This document shows positions 26,014 to 35,546 of a DNA stretch of 64,000 nt, piece by piece. The notes under the pieces are model-generated. The model ran no database searches. It was not told the DNA's origin and saw only the letters and a program-made list of their open reading frames with translations. Made by a program: the position numbers and the translations under genes. The stretch lies in NCBI GenBank assembly GCA_021325555.1, contig JAJPGY010000008.1, positions 1-64,000 on the forward strand. Direction: 5' to 3'. The number at the start of each line of letters is the position of its first letter. Position 1 is the first letter of the stretch. The stretch comes from Pseudomonadota bacterium (lineage in GTDB: Bacteria > Cyanobacteriota > Vampirovibrionia > Obscuribacterales > Obscuribacteraceae).

Positions 26014-26265
26014 CTTTCGACATTTGCCATTATATAGTATCGTGATTCACACACACAGCATCCGGGGCCGTGAACATTTGCCGGCTCGGTTCTGCCTTGC
26101 CCGGATTGCCTCAGCCCTTGCCTCCAGCGTGTTAGCCCCGTGCAATCGTTAGTTCTTGCGAGAACCTCAATACTCCCTGGCAACAAAGAATTAGGCCGGC
26201 AGAAAGCTGGCGCGGTCGAGCAATTGTCTTCAAGCGTCGCGTGAACACATGTGTTCACACCTAAT
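26014..26265. repeat. Direct repeat R2 (~252 bp)
   Basis: Second copy of R1 in the same orientation, 4.2 kb away, with the same TATATAGTAT box near the start and the same palindrome at the end. Confidence 0.85.
26241..26258. repeat. Intergenic palindrome copy 4
   Basis: Perfect 18-bp palindrome GTGAACACATGTGTTCAC closing repeat R2. Confidence 0.85.
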
Positions 26266-26336
26266 CACATGACCTGATGGCTGCACAAGCCCGGGGACGC
26301 TCTCCCGCCGTATGGGGGGACGGACATCAAGCACCT

Positions 26337-27182
26337 TCAGTTGGTCAGCCGCTGCAAGCTTCCAATCGTGCGCTCCAGGGCGTTCTCGATGGACTCGTCG
26401 CTGGTGATAGCCAGCTCCAGCACCTCGCCGGCCGGTTCCACCGGCTCGCGTTTCAGCACGGGCACTGCCGCTACCTGGCGGGTTTCGCTGCTGCTTATGC
26501 TGGCGTTCAATTGCTCCATGAGCTGGTCGACCAGTTCCCTGGCACGGGCGGATTGGCTGGCGCTTAACTCGCCGTTGTTGGCTTCGGTGGCCGCACTCTC
26601 GAGGGCCTGAAGGAGAGGTTTGAAGTGGGAGGCCTCGCTCTGGCGGGCCGGGCGTCTCCGGCTGTCACGAAGCCTGGTGGCTTGCTGTTGAGCCTCGAAG
26701 CGATAGGACCAGAGTCCTTCCGCCGCCCGAAAACCTATTAAGTAGATGGCCGCGAAAACGATCGCTGCCAGTAAGTGCATCGATGGATTATTCCAGCTCA
26801 TGAGTCCCTGTATGCAGGCAACGTCAAGCGCGGCGCCAGCGGCTACCAGGGACAGGGCGCAGTTCAAGGTCAAATTGATATCGTCCGAGGAGGGCTCGAG
26901 AGCCGCAACGTTCATCTGATTAGCCGGCCACTGCATCGAGCCGCAGGTGAAGCAGACGGCCGAGAGGGCTACAAATAGAAGGATAAGCGCCGCGGGGATC
27001 AGCCCGGAGAAGCCGTAGACGGCGGCTGCGGTTGCGGCATCGATCGCGCACATACCGGACAGGACGAACCAGAGAGCGATAGTAAGAGGAAGGCTCGCTT
27101 GCGTGGATCCAAAGGACAGGACTTCAGCGCCGGCTCTGCTGCGGCTGCATTTGAAATCGCGATAACTGAGGTTTGTTCTCAT
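26337..27182 (-). CDS. Four-helix membrane protein with helical C-terminus, unknown
   Basis: 281 residues from the ATG at 27182; an in-frame ATG at 27209 is possible. Four hydrophobic spans in the first half (for example LTIALWFVLSGMCAIDAATA, ALILLFVALSAVCF, LLAAIVFAAIYLIG) are followed by a ~120-residue soluble, Glu/Gln-rich helical region (QALESAATEANNGELSASQS, ELVDQLMEQLNASI). No family is recognised. It stands alone, with repeat R2 downstream. Confidence 0.65.
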   Translation of the reverse strand: MRTNLSYRDFKCSRSRAGAEVLSFGSTQASLPLTIALWFVLSGMCAIDAATAAAVYGFSGLIPAALILLFVALSAVCFTCGSMQWPANQMNVAALEPSSDDINLTLNCALSLVAAGAALDVACIQGLMSWNNPSMHLLAAIVFAAIYLIGFRAAEGLWSYRFEAQQQATRLRDSRRRPARQSEASHFKPLLQALESAATEANNGELSASQSARARELVDQLMEQLNASISSSETRQVAAVPVLKREPVEPAGEVLELAITSDESIENALERTIGSLQRLTN

Positions 27183-27444
27183 AGCCCTTTGCGGTGCCCC
27201 ACTGCGCACACTATAAGACTAAACCGATGATTGCGGCGATTTAATAAATCTCAGAATCCGCACTGGGCGCGGGTTTCGGGGGTGTTGCTCCAACTTTCGG
27301 TCCACTTCAAAGAAGTCGCATTTTCGGTGTAGCCCATATTACCTGGAAACGCCAGCAGGATTGACATTTCAACATTTGACAATTCCTGCACCACAAATTG
27401 GCCGGCGCAGATCCCCCAAAATCAGAAAGATTAGGTCGCGAAAA

Positions 27445-28539
27445 TTATTTTGCCGACAAGAAGCTGGTCAGCAAAAAATGGAAATGATGTAAACCCCTCT
27501 CCCAGTCGGGCGAGTATCGTCCGCGATCATAAAAGCGAGAGCGGACACCTTTTTGAACTTTCTCGACGATGTCCTCGTCCTCCCGCTCGACACGGTCCAG
27601 CGCTCCCCCGGCTCCACTGCCCAGCTTCGTCCTGTCCCAGATGTAGGTTATGAACGACACCCTGGTTCTGTCCACGGCAATCGGGCTCACCACATTGATG
27701 GACAGTCCCCACGGGTAGAAATTGAACATCGTGTTGGGGAAGAGCCAGTAGTAATAAGCGGCAATGCGCTGGCCGTGATCCGGCGACGACGCCGGCAGGT
27801 CGAAGGCCTCATCCGCGCTGGCCGCTATCCCGATCTGCAGGTTTGAATAGCGGTATAGCTCCGACCGGTAATCGCGCGGATCCAGTTTCGCGGCGAGGCC
27901 GGGGTGAACGTAAGGGATGTGCAGCCCTTCCAGGTAATTGTCACAGTAGAGGGCCCAGTTCGCCTGCACCAGGTAATCGCGTGACAGTGAAGGCTCGAGA
28001 ACAAACTCATCGAGTGGAAGCCAGGCCAACCGCGATTGCATGTCGCCTGTGAGCTCCTCAAGCTCGAAGGCTGGGCTGATGGATGCAAATACGAATTTGC
28101 CCCAGGTCCCGAACGGCACGCGGGGAAGATCATCGGCTTCGGTCGGGAAGTTAATCGCCGCCTCGAAGCCGGGGGCGGACACGAACCGCCCATCGAGGGA
28201 GAATCGCCGGCCGTGATACCGGCAGCGCAGCCCCTGGGCATGGCATTCGCCCTCCACCAGAAGATTGCCCCGGTGCGTGCAGACGTTGCCCAGGCAGTGA
28301 ATCTTGTCGTCGCCGTCGCGCGTGAAGATCACCGGCTCATCGAGACATCCTTCCAGCGCGGTCCAGGGAAGCACCTGGCCCGGCACCTTCAAGCGATCCG
28401 TATCGGTGACAAACTGCCAGCTGCGGGTGAAAATCTTGTCCCGCGCCATCGCCAGGCAGCGCTCATCCGAATAGAAGCTCCCCGGCAACGTCTTAGCCTG
28501 CCGGATGTCCTCATGGATAAGCGTCAGCTCAATCACCAT
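27445..28539 (-). CDS. Rieske non-heme iron oxygenase, alpha subunit type
   Basis: 364 residues. The Rieske 2Fe-2S ligands are CTHRG (C-x-H) and CRYHG (C-x2-H) at about residues 87-110. The catalytic domain carries the mononuclear iron histidines in CDNYLEGLHIPYVHPG. Length and pattern fit ring-hydroxylating dioxygenase alpha subunits and the choline/carnitine/glycine-betaine monooxygenase group. These oxidise an organic substrate with O2 using electrons from a reductase; no reductase gene is adjacent. Substrate unknown. It starts 20 bases after the YD-like gene on the same strand, so the two may be co-transcribed. Confidence 0.9.
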   Translation of the reverse strand: MVIELTLIHEDIRQAKTLPGSFYSDERCLAMARDKIFTRSWQFVTDTDRLKVPGQVLPWTALEGCLDEPVIFTRDGDDKIHCLGNVCTHRGNLLVEGECHAQGLRCRYHGRRFSLDGRFVSAPGFEAAINFPTEADDLPRVPFGTWGKFVFASISPAFELEELTGDMQSRLAWLPLDEFVLEPSLSRDYLVQANWALYCDNYLEGLHIPYVHPGLAAKLDPRDYRSELYRYSNLQIGIAASADEAFDLPASSPDHGQRIAAYYYWLFPNTMFNFYPWGLSINVVSPIAVDRTRVSFITYIWDRTKLGSGAGGALDRVEREDEDIVEKVQKGVRSRFYDRGRYSPDWERGLHHFHFLLTSFLSAK

Positions 28540-28559
28540 GACACAGCGTCAGTCATCGC

Positions 28560-29396
28560 TCACGAGTGCTTCCGGGCTATGTGATCCATACCGCCCTGCC
28601 CCAGCACCACGATGCTGTCAGGGGTCTCGACCACAACGTTGCCGCTGTCGTTGTCACGGTGAATCTTGTAAGGCACGTAGGTGTCGATGCCGGTGCCGGG
28701 AATGCTGCGGTACCACTTGTTGTCGGTGCCAAGAACCAGCAGCGAGCCGTCGGGGTTCTTAATCGAGAACGGGTTCAGATCAGCGTCGTATGAGATCTCG
28801 GTGGTGCGTCCCTTGGCATCAGCCAACCGCGTGATGACGTTCCTTCCTTCCACATGGTCAACCTCAACCCGCGAGCCGTTGCCGTTGTATATCGTCTGAT
28901 AGCCGCTGGCCGCGATGTAGCGGACCTCGCCCGTCGTCTCGTTGAGGGTCACGTCTCCAACAAACGACGTCTTCTCGCCCTTCGTATTGAGCCTCACCCA
29001 CTCGTTGCTATCGCCCTGCCGGCTCAGGCGCGAGCCGTCGGGCTCGACCACCTGCTTGATGCGGCCGTGCTTGTCGTGATGGATCTGGAATATCTGTCCA
29101 TTCGCGTCTTTTATGCAGCTCGTGTCGCCGTGCTTGTCGTGCCAGATCCTCGCCCCGGACTGCGCAGTCAGGTCGGGCTCGCGGTCGGGCGAGTGAGGCA
29201 GCCGCGAATGCCGCAGCTTATTGAACGTATCGAGGCCGCCCATAGCGCCCAGGGCGGCTTCCGCACCCATCGCGGCCGTATCCTTGAAACCACCCATCAC
29301 GCTAGCGTAATCCAGCCGCTGGCCATGATCGCCGGTCTCCGGCTGTGGCGCCTGTGGTTCCAGCTCCCCTTTTTGCGGCAAGCCACCGTCATCCAT
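28560..29396 (-). CDS. YD/RHS-like repeat protein
   Basis: 278 residues; the ATG at 29396 follows GGGGGAG. Short beta-hairpin units repeat through the protein (FQIHHDKHGRIKQVVEPDGS, TEISYDADLNPFSIKNPDGS, DGSLLVLGTDNKWYRSIPG), the pattern of YD-peptide/RHS-type repeats. There is no signal peptide; the N-terminal 70 residues are Gln/Gly/Ala-rich. Such proteins often occur in many copies per genome and may display or carry effector domains, but no toxin domain is present here. Exact role unknown. Confidence 0.75.
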   Translation of the reverse strand: MDDGGLPQKGELEPQAPQPETGDHGQRLDYASVMGGFKDTAAMGAEAALGAMGGLDTFNKLRHSRLPHSPDREPDLTAQSGARIWHDKHGDTSCIKDANGQIFQIHHDKHGRIKQVVEPDGSRLSRQGDSNEWVRLNTKGEKTSFVGDVTLNETTGEVRYIAASGYQTIYNGNGSRVEVDHVEGRNVITRLADAKGRTTEISYDADLNPFSIKNPDGSLLVLGTDNKWYRSIPGTGIDTYVPYKIHRDNDSGNVVVETPDSIVVLGQGGMDHIARKHS

Positions 29397-29650
29397 ATCC
29401 GCTCCCCCTGCTCAGGCACCCTCAGTTTACCCGCCAAATCCTCCGCCGTCAGCCCAGTTCTTTGTGCCCGGGTGGGGCAATCACGAAACCGGCGCCTCCC
29501 CCGGAGCGGGAGCCGTCGAAAGAAAGTGAATCGTCCTTGGGGACGAGGGCCGGTCAATATTGCGAACGAGGCTCGCCCCCTCCGCGAAAGGCTACAGTGA
29601 CTCCGGTAGGGGCCCGCTGTATTCGAGCGCGGAAAGGTGAGTACACAACT

Positions 29651-31648
29651 ATGAAGATAAGCACGTGCGGAAAAACTATTGCCGGCGTCGCCGCCGTCCT
29701 GGTCGCGGCCACATCCCTGGGCGGGTGCGCGCACAAGCCGGCAGGGGTTTTGAGCCAGGAATCAAGCAGCGCCGCTGAAAAGGTATATGTGGCGCCCGGA
29801 AAGTACGATGAGTTTTACGCATTCCTGTCCGGCGGTTACAACGGGCAGGTCGGCGTCTACGGCTTGCCTTCCGGTCGCATGTTCAAGATGATTCCGGTCT
29901 TCTCGGAAGATCCTGACAGCGGCTACGGGTACTCCGAAGAGACGAAGCCGCTGCTCATGACCTCTTATGGCTTCATGCCCTGGGATGACGCTCACCACCC
30001 TGAGTTCTCGATGACCAACGGCACCCCGGATGGCAAGTGGCTGTTCATCAACGGGAACAACACGCCGCGCATCGCCAGAATCAACCTGCGCACGTTCGAG
30101 ACGCAAGAGACCATCGAAATTCCCAACGCCGCAGGCAATCACAGCTCGCCATTCACATCCACGAACTCGGAATATGTGGTTGCGGGAACGAGATTCAGCG
30201 TACCGGTGCCGAACAGGGACGTCCCGATTGACAGCTACAAGGAGGCCGCCAAAGGCGTGATCTCCTTCGTCAAGGTCGATCCGGCCAGCGGAAACATGAG
30301 TCTGGCCTTCCAGATCCTGGTGCCGGCCTTCGACTACGATATCGCTCACTTCGGCAAGGGACCTTCCGCCGACTGGGTCTATTTCACGTCCTACAACACC
30401 GAGAAGGCGCACGACCTGCTCGAGGTCAACGCCTCGCAGAACGACAAGGACTTCACGCTGGCCATCAACTGGAAGAAGGCGGAAGAGTACGCTCGTCAGG
30501 GCAAGGGTGTCACCATGAGCACCCCCTACTACGACAATCGGCTCGACGACAAGTCCCGCGTAGCCAAATCAACGGTGTTTAGCAAGGAGCTTGTGCTGGA
30601 TCCCCGGCAGTGTACCGGCATCGCCTACTTCTTGCCGACGCCGAAATCCCCGCACGGCGTGGACGTGGATCCCACCGGCCATTACGTGGTGGCCGGCGGC
30701 AAGCTGGCGACCGCGGTGCCGGTGTTCTCCACCGACAAGATCCAGGGGGCGGTGGCGAATAACGCCGTCGAAAAGACCATCGACGGCATTCCCGTGCTCA
30801 AGTACCAGTCCATCCTGGCCGCGGAGGTCAAGGACCCTGGTCTCGGTCCCCTGCACGACGAATTCGACGGCAACGGTTATGCCTACACGACCAACTTCAT
30901 AAGCTCGGAGATAAGCAAGTGGAAGCTGGGCACCTGGCAGGTGGTGGATCGCATTCCCACCTACTATTCGCCGGGGCACCTGCTCATTCCTGGCGGTGAC
31001 ACAACCAAGCCGTGGGGCAAATATCTGGTCGCCCTCAATAAGATAACGAAGGATCGTTATCTGCCGACCGGCCCCGAGATGTGCCATTCCGCCCAGCTTA
31101 TCGACATCTCCGGCGACAAGATGAAGCTTTTGCTCGACTTCCCGACCGTGGGCGAGCCGCACTACGGGCAGGCAATACCGGCGAACTTGCTGGCGCCGAA
31201 GTCGCAGAAGATCTTCGATCTGGCGTCCAATGCCCATCCATACGCGGTCAAATCCGAGGATCAGACCCGCGTGGAGCGTAAAGGCCACGACGTGCACGTG
31301 TACATGAGCATGATCCGTTCGCACCTGAGCCCGGACAACATCGAAGGGCTCAAGGTCGGCGACACCGTCTACTTCCACGTGACCGATCTCGAGCAGGACT
31401 GGGGCATCGCTCACGGGTTCGCCGTCATGGGCGCCGACTTTCCCAACATCCGCGTAATGGGCGGTGAAACAAGAACGGTCGTGTGGAAGCCGCAGAAACC
31501 GGGCATCTACCCCTTCTACTGCACGGATTTCTGCTCGGCCCTGCACCAGGAGATGCAAGGATACGCGCGCGTCTCGGCAGCCTCTGCCAGCACGCCGATC
31601 ACCTGGAGCACGGCCGGCGATGTTTACCCAGCAAAGAAGGGGGGCTGA
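29651..31648 (+). CDS. nosZ: Nitrous oxide reductase, clade II (Sec-type)
   Basis: 665 residues starting at the ATG at 29651. The first 26 residues form a lipoprotein-type Sec signal ending in LGGC; there is no twin-arginine motif, which marks clade II NosZ. The propeller domain holds the CuZ His pair in DDAHHPEFSMTNG (residues 115-116), and the C-terminal cupredoxin domain has the CuA ligands in YCTDFCSALHQEM (C624, C628, H632, M635). It reduces N2O to N2 outside the cytoplasmic membrane, the last step of denitrification. It heads a five-gene nos run followed by a cytochrome c gene. All key ligands seen are intact. Confidence 0.97.
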   Translation: MKISTCGKTIAGVAAVLVAATSLGGCAHKPAGVLSQESSSAAEKVYVAPGKYDEFYAFLSGGYNGQVGVYGLPSGRMFKMIPVFSEDPDSGYGYSEETKPLLMTSYGFMPWDDAHHPEFSMTNGTPDGKWLFINGNNTPRIARINLRTFETQETIEIPNAAGNHSSPFTSTNSEYVVAGTRFSVPVPNRDVPIDSYKEAAKGVISFVKVDPASGNMSLAFQILVPAFDYDIAHFGKGPSADWVYFTSYNTEKAHDLLEVNASQNDKDFTLAINWKKAEEYARQGKGVTMSTPYYDNRLDDKSRVAKSTVFSKELVLDPRQCTGIAYFLPTPKSPHGVDVDPTGHYVVAGGKLATAVPVFSTDKIQGAVANNAVEKTIDGIPVLKYQSILAAEVKDPGLGPLHDEFDGNGYAYTTNFISSEISKWKLGTWQVVDRIPTYYSPGHLLIPGGDTTKPWGKYLVALNKITKDRYLPTGPEMCHSAQLIDISGDKMKLLLDFPTVGEPHYGQAIPANLLAPKSQKIFDLASNAHPYAVKSEDQTRVERKGHDVHVYMSMIRSHLSPDNIEGLKVGDTVYFHVTDLEQDWGIAHGFAVMGADFPNIRVMGGETRTVVWKPQKPGIYPFYCTDFCSALHQEMQGYARVSAASASTPITWSTAGDVYPAKKGG

Positions 31649-31667
31649 AAGTGGTGGAGGGAGTCTC

Positions 31668-32750
31668 ATGAAAAACCTGTCCGCGAAACTGATTGTAATC
31701 GCGTCTACGCTGCTCACCGGATTGTTCATCTTCCCGATCTGGAGGATCCGCCTGGTGGCGCCGCAATACCCGGAGGGATTGCAGATGGTTATCTGGTTGA
31801 ACAAGATAACCGGCGGCTCTCCCCACGACCTCAATAACATCAACCTGCTCAACCACTACATTGGCATGAGCCCTATCGTTCCGGGCTCGCTGCCGGAGCT
31901 GAAGCTCATGCCGTGGATCGCCGCATTTCTCATCATGCTGGGACTGGCGGCAGGATTCTCCAAGCGGAGCGGGCTGGAGGCGGCCTGGGTCAGTCTGCTT
32001 GCCGTGGCCGGGATCGCCGGGTTGTGTGACTTCAAGAGGTGGGAGTACCAGTACGGGCACCACCTTAATCCGGAAGCCCCGATTAAGGTGACCGGCATGT
32101 ACTATGATCCGCCGTTTCTTGGAATCAAACATCTGCTCAACATAACGGCATCTTCCTACCCGGGAATCGGTTTCTATCTGGCGGCGCTGGCCGGCGTCCT
32201 CGGACTGATTGCGCTGGTGGTCTTCTATTACCACCCGCGCAGGCGCGCGGGCATTGCACCTCGAGAAGCGGCATTCAAGGCGCTGTTGTGCATAGTCGCC
32301 CTGTCTTCCGCCGGTGCGCTCCTTACGTCTTGCGGCACGGCAAACGCCGGGGACGCCGCTGCGATCAACTACGGCAAGGACACCTGCACGCACTGCGGCA
32401 TGGCGATTGTCGACCGCCAGTTCTGGTCGCAGATAGTCACCGACAAGGGCAAGGTCTACAACTTCGACTCGGTCGCCTGCCTGACCTCTTTCCTGCGGAG
32501 CCGTGCCAGCGTGAGCAGGGACGGCTGGCACATCTGGGTGGCTGATTACGGAAATCCTTCCCGCGCGCTGGATGCAACGGTGGCGGTGTACGTAAGGGAC
32601 GAGACCAGGAGCGGTCCCATGGGAGCAAGCCTGCTCGCGTTCGCCGCACCAGAGAAAGCCAGACGCTTCGTCACCCGAGGCTCGAGCCTGATCAGCTGGC
32701 GCGGCATTCAACAACTGGTGAGGGACGAATGGCAAAGTGGCCGTCTCTAA
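31668..32750 (+). CDS. NosB-like membrane protein fused to NosL copper chaperone
   Basis: 360 residues, 19 bases after nosZ. Residues 1-190 form a membrane module (spans at ~8-25, 80-97, 105-121, 168-188) resembling the clade II-specific NosB-type protein. Residues ~205-222 are a hydrophobic segment ending in LLTSC, which looks like the lipobox signal of a free NosL. The rest is NosL-like with CTHCGM (C240, C243, M245) and NFDSVACLTSFL. NosL delivers copper for NosZ maturation. NosB and NosL are usually separate genes, so the fusion is unusual. The frame is continuous with no stop between the parts. Confidence 0.85.
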   Translation: MKNLSAKLIVIASTLLTGLFIFPIWRIRLVAPQYPEGLQMVIWLNKITGGSPHDLNNINLLNHYIGMSPIVPGSLPELKLMPWIAAFLIMLGLAAGFSKRSGLEAAWVSLLAVAGIAGLCDFKRWEYQYGHHLNPEAPIKVTGMYYDPPFLGIKHLLNITASSYPGIGFYLAALAGVLGLIALVVFYYHPRRRAGIAPREAAFKALLCIVALSSAGALLTSCGTANAGDAAAINYGKDTCTHCGMAIVDRQFWSQIVTDKGKVYNFDSVACLTSFLRSRASVSRDGWHIWVADYGNPSRALDATVAVYVRDETRSGPMGASLLAFAAPEKARRFVTRGSSLISWRGIQQLVRDEWQSGRL

Positions 32751-33985
32751 TTGCTATTTTCTTCGGCGCCGCCTTCGCGGTCGCCCCGGCGGCGCTGGCC
32801 AGAACCTGGACCGTGGGCCGCACGAATTGCGACACGGCCAGCGTTGCCGCGGCGCTGAAGCTCGCACAGCCTGGGGATCGAATCTTAATCAAGCCGGGCA
32901 CCTACAAGGAGGGACAGCTCGTTGTGGACAAGCGCCTGGAGATAAGAGGGGAGGATCTCCCCTGTCTTGACGGCGGTGAGGCTCACAGCGTGCTGGTTGT
33001 GCGGTCGACCGGCGTCGTCGTCTCCGGGCTCCGCATTCAGAACACGGGCGCCAGCGATGTGGAAGACAGGGCAGGCATCAAGCTGATCGACGCCCACCAC
33101 TGCACGGTGACCGGCAACGTCTTGGGCAACAACCTGTTCGGCATCTACCTCGCGCACTGCCGTGACTGCTCCGTTCTCGGCAACCGGGTCCAGGGAGCGG
33201 CAATATCGCAGGGCACATCCGGCAACGGGATTCATCTCTGGCACTGCAGCCACATCAGGATTGCCGGCAACCAGGTCTCCGGACAGCGCGACGGCATCTA
33301 TCTCGAGTTCGTCGACCACAGCCTGATCGAGCACAACACCAGCCTGCACAACTTGAGATACGGGCTGCATTTCATGTTCTCCAACAGCGACAGCTACCGA
33401 GCGAACAGCTTCGCTAACAACGGCGCCGGGGTAGCCGTCATGTACTCCCACCACGTCAGCATGCTTTCCAACACGTTCCAGCACAACTGGGGTCCGGCTT
33501 CATATGGATTGCTGCTGAAGGAGATCACCGACGGCGTGATAGCGAAAAATTGCTTCGCGCGCAACACGATCGGCATCCAGTGCGACGGAACCTCGCGCCT
33601 GCAAGTAAGCAGAAACGATTTTCTGGAGAACGGCCGCGCCTTCAGGATCAGCTCGTATTGCTCCGGCACGCTGCTCACCGCCAATAACTTCATCGGCAAC
33701 ACCTTCGATCTCAGCTCCAGGGCTGCTTTGAACGACGTGCGTCTGGACAAGAATTACTGGTCGAACTGCCCGGGCTACGATTTAGACCGCAACGGCATCT
33801 CAGACGTCCCCTACCAGCCTGCCAGCCTCTCCTGCCTGATCGTGGATCAATACCCGGCCGCGGCTATCCTGCTGCGCAGCACGCTATTCGATCTGCTCGA
33901 CCTGGCCGAACGCGCGCTGCCGGCATTCACCCCGGAGACGCTCACAGACCCTCATCCGCTAATGGGTAGAGTCATATGGAATTAG
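32729..33985 (+). CDS. nosD: NosD copper-site maturation protein
   Basis: 418 residues with an N-terminal signal peptide (LIAIFFGAAFAVAPAALA). The body is a right-handed parallel beta-helix of repeated N-x-(I/V/F)-x-x-N-x units (IRIAGNQVSGQRDGIYLEF, HSLIEHNTSLHNLRYGLHFM). The WGPASYGLLLKE block is typical of NosD. It works in the periplasm with the NosFY transporter in assembling the CuZ centre of NosZ. It overlaps the NosL fusion by 22 bases and nosF by 10 bases, indicating an operon. Confidence 0.95.
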   Translation: MAKWPSLIAIFFGAAFAVAPAALARTWTVGRTNCDTASVAAALKLAQPGDRILIKPGTYKEGQLVVDKRLEIRGEDLPCLDGGEAHSVLVVRSTGVVVSGLRIQNTGASDVEDRAGIKLIDAHHCTVTGNVLGNNLFGIYLAHCRDCSVLGNRVQGAAISQGTSGNGIHLWHCSHIRIAGNQVSGQRDGIYLEFVDHSLIEHNTSLHNLRYGLHFMFSNSDSYRANSFANNGAGVAVMYSHHVSMLSNTFQHNWGPASYGLLLKEITDGVIAKNCFARNTIGIQCDGTSRLQVSRNDFLENGRAFRISSYCSGTLLTANNFIGNTFDLSSRAALNDVRLDKNYWSNCPGYDLDRNGISDVPYQPASLSCLIVDQYPAAAILLRSTLFDLLDLAERALPAFTPETLTDPHPLMGRVIWN

Positions 33986-34713
33986 TCGTCGAAATATCAG
34001 GCCTGACAAAGACTTTCCCGAAAGTCAGGGCGCTTGCCGAGGTGAGCTGCCAGGTTGCCCGCGGGCGGGTCACGGCAATCCTGGGACCGAACGCCTCGGG
34101 CAAAACCACGCTTCTCAAGTCAATCCTCGGGCTGGTCATCCCCGACGCCGGCACAATCAGGGTCAACGGAAAGGCCATAGACGCTGCGGGCGTGTACCGA
34201 GAACAAATCGGATACATGCCGCAGATTACGGCATTCTCTGACAACTACACGGTGGGCGGGCTCACAAGCCTCCTGCGCACGCTACGCTCGGGCAGCCGCG
34301 TGGACAATGAGCTGTTCAACGCGTTCAATCTGGACCGGCTGCTCAAGCGGCCTCTCAAGGATCTGTCCGGCGGCACGAAGCAAAAGGTCAGCGCCGCAAT
34401 CGCATTTCTCTTCTCGCCGTCGATTGTGATTCTCGACGAGCCTACGGTGGGGCTCGACCCGGTCTCCAGCATCTTGCTGAAGGAAAAGATTCTCAAGGAG
34501 CGCGACAGGGGCACCAGCATCGTGCTGACGTCGCATGTCCTGAGTGAGGTCGACGAGCTGGCTGACGACCTGCTGTTCTTGCTTGAGGGGAAGGTGCTCT
34601 TTGCCGGCGCCTGCGAAGAGCTGAAGCGAGCGTTCAACCAGCGGAACCTCGAGCGGGCCATCGCTGAGCTCATGAGCGCCGGCAGCGCCACGGGGGAACG
34701 CCAGTATGTATAG
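33976..34713 (+). CDS. nosF: NosF ABC transporter ATPase
   Basis: 245 residues. Walker A GPNASGKTT (~37-45), signature LSGGTKQKVS, Walker B SIVILDEPTVGLDP and the H-loop SHVLSEVDELA are all present. It powers the NosDFY complex at the inner membrane, which supports CuZ assembly. It overlaps nosD and nosY by a few bases, so the operon is tight. Confidence 0.95.
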   Translation: MELVVEISGLTKTFPKVRALAEVSCQVARGRVTAILGPNASGKTTLLKSILGLVIPDAGTIRVNGKAIDAAGVYREQIGYMPQITAFSDNYTVGGLTSLLRTLRSGSRVDNELFNAFNLDRLLKRPLKDLSGGTKQKVSAAIAFLFSPSIVILDEPTVGLDPVSSILLKEKILKERDRGTSIVLTSHVLSEVDELADDLLFLLEGKVLFAGACEELKRAFNQRNLERAIAELMSAGSATGERQYV

Positions 34714-35488
34714 CATTCTGCGACACAACCTGATCGAAACGGCGATGAGCAAATGGCTGATCGCCTACGCTCTGCTCTTCGCCGCCGTCTCGTCGGCCTT
34801 CTTCTACATCAGCGGCAGCGCCGGCAAGAGCCTGGTCAGCCTGCTCAATGTGGTGCTCGTCGTCATACCCCTGATGGGCACAGTGTTCGGCTGCGTCTAC
34901 TTTTATTCCCGCCGCAGCTTCATTGAGTTCCTGCTGGCGCAGCCGGTCAGCCGCCCCGGTGTTTTCCTGGCCAGCTATCTCGCCCTTGCCGTGCCGCTGG
35001 CAGTGGCGTTCGCGGTCGGGCTCGCATCATCATTCCTGGTCTACGGCGACGCGATCCTGCAGGAGCTCGGCAACGCCTCCGCCCTCCTGTCAGCCGGGGT
35101 TGCGCTCACCTTCTCTTCCACGGCAATCGCCTTCGTGATCTCGCTCCTCTGGGACGACCGCATGCAGGGAACAGCTGCGGCACTACTGCTCTGGCTGTTC
35201 TTCTCGGTCATCTACGACGGGATGATCCTGCTGGCCGCCACCGCGCTGAGCGAATATCCGGTGGAGACGATTGTGGTCGGGCTCAACGCCCTCAATCCGG
35301 TCTCGCTGGCCAGGGTTCTCATTCTGCAGAACCTGGATATTGCCGCCCTCATGGGCTATTCCGGCACCGTGTTCCACAACCTGTGCGGGGGGGTGGCGGG
35401 TACGGCGGCTGCGATCACCATGCTGGCGTTCTGGGTTCTCGGCCCTCTTACTCTGGGGATTTTGAGGTTTCGCCGGAAAGATTTTTGA
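34706..35488 (+). CDS. nosY: NosY ABC transporter permease
   Basis: 260 residues with six hydrophobic spans, length and layout of NosY / ABC-2 type permeases. The cytoplasmic EFLLAQPVSRPGVFLASYLA segment after the second span and the NALNPVSLARVLIL region before the last spans match NosY. Forms the membrane channel partner of NosF. Confidence 0.92.
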   Translation: MYSILRHNLIETAMSKWLIAYALLFAAVSSAFFYISGSAGKSLVSLLNVVLVVIPLMGTVFGCVYFYSRRSFIEFLLAQPVSRPGVFLASYLALAVPLAVAFAVGLASSFLVYGDAILQELGNASALLSAGVALTFSSTAIAFVISLLWDDRMQGTAAALLLWLFFSVIYDGMILLAATALSEYPVETIVVGLNALNPVSLARVLILQNLDIAALMGYSGTVFHNLCGGVAGTAAAITMLAFWVLGPLTLGILRFRRKDF

Positions 35489-35546
35489 CCTGGCGCCGCG
35501 ACGTTGTACCATTAACTAATTCTGAGCATTTCCCGAGGAGCTAACG

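Noticed and set aside
22009..26258. Palindrome copies as CRISPR repeats
   Set aside because: Copies are kilobases apart, not at regular 30-40 bp spacing, and no cas genes are present.
25899..26258. 119-codon minus-strand frame through repeat R2
   Set aside because: The corresponding frame in R1 is broken by indels, so the repeat is not coding.
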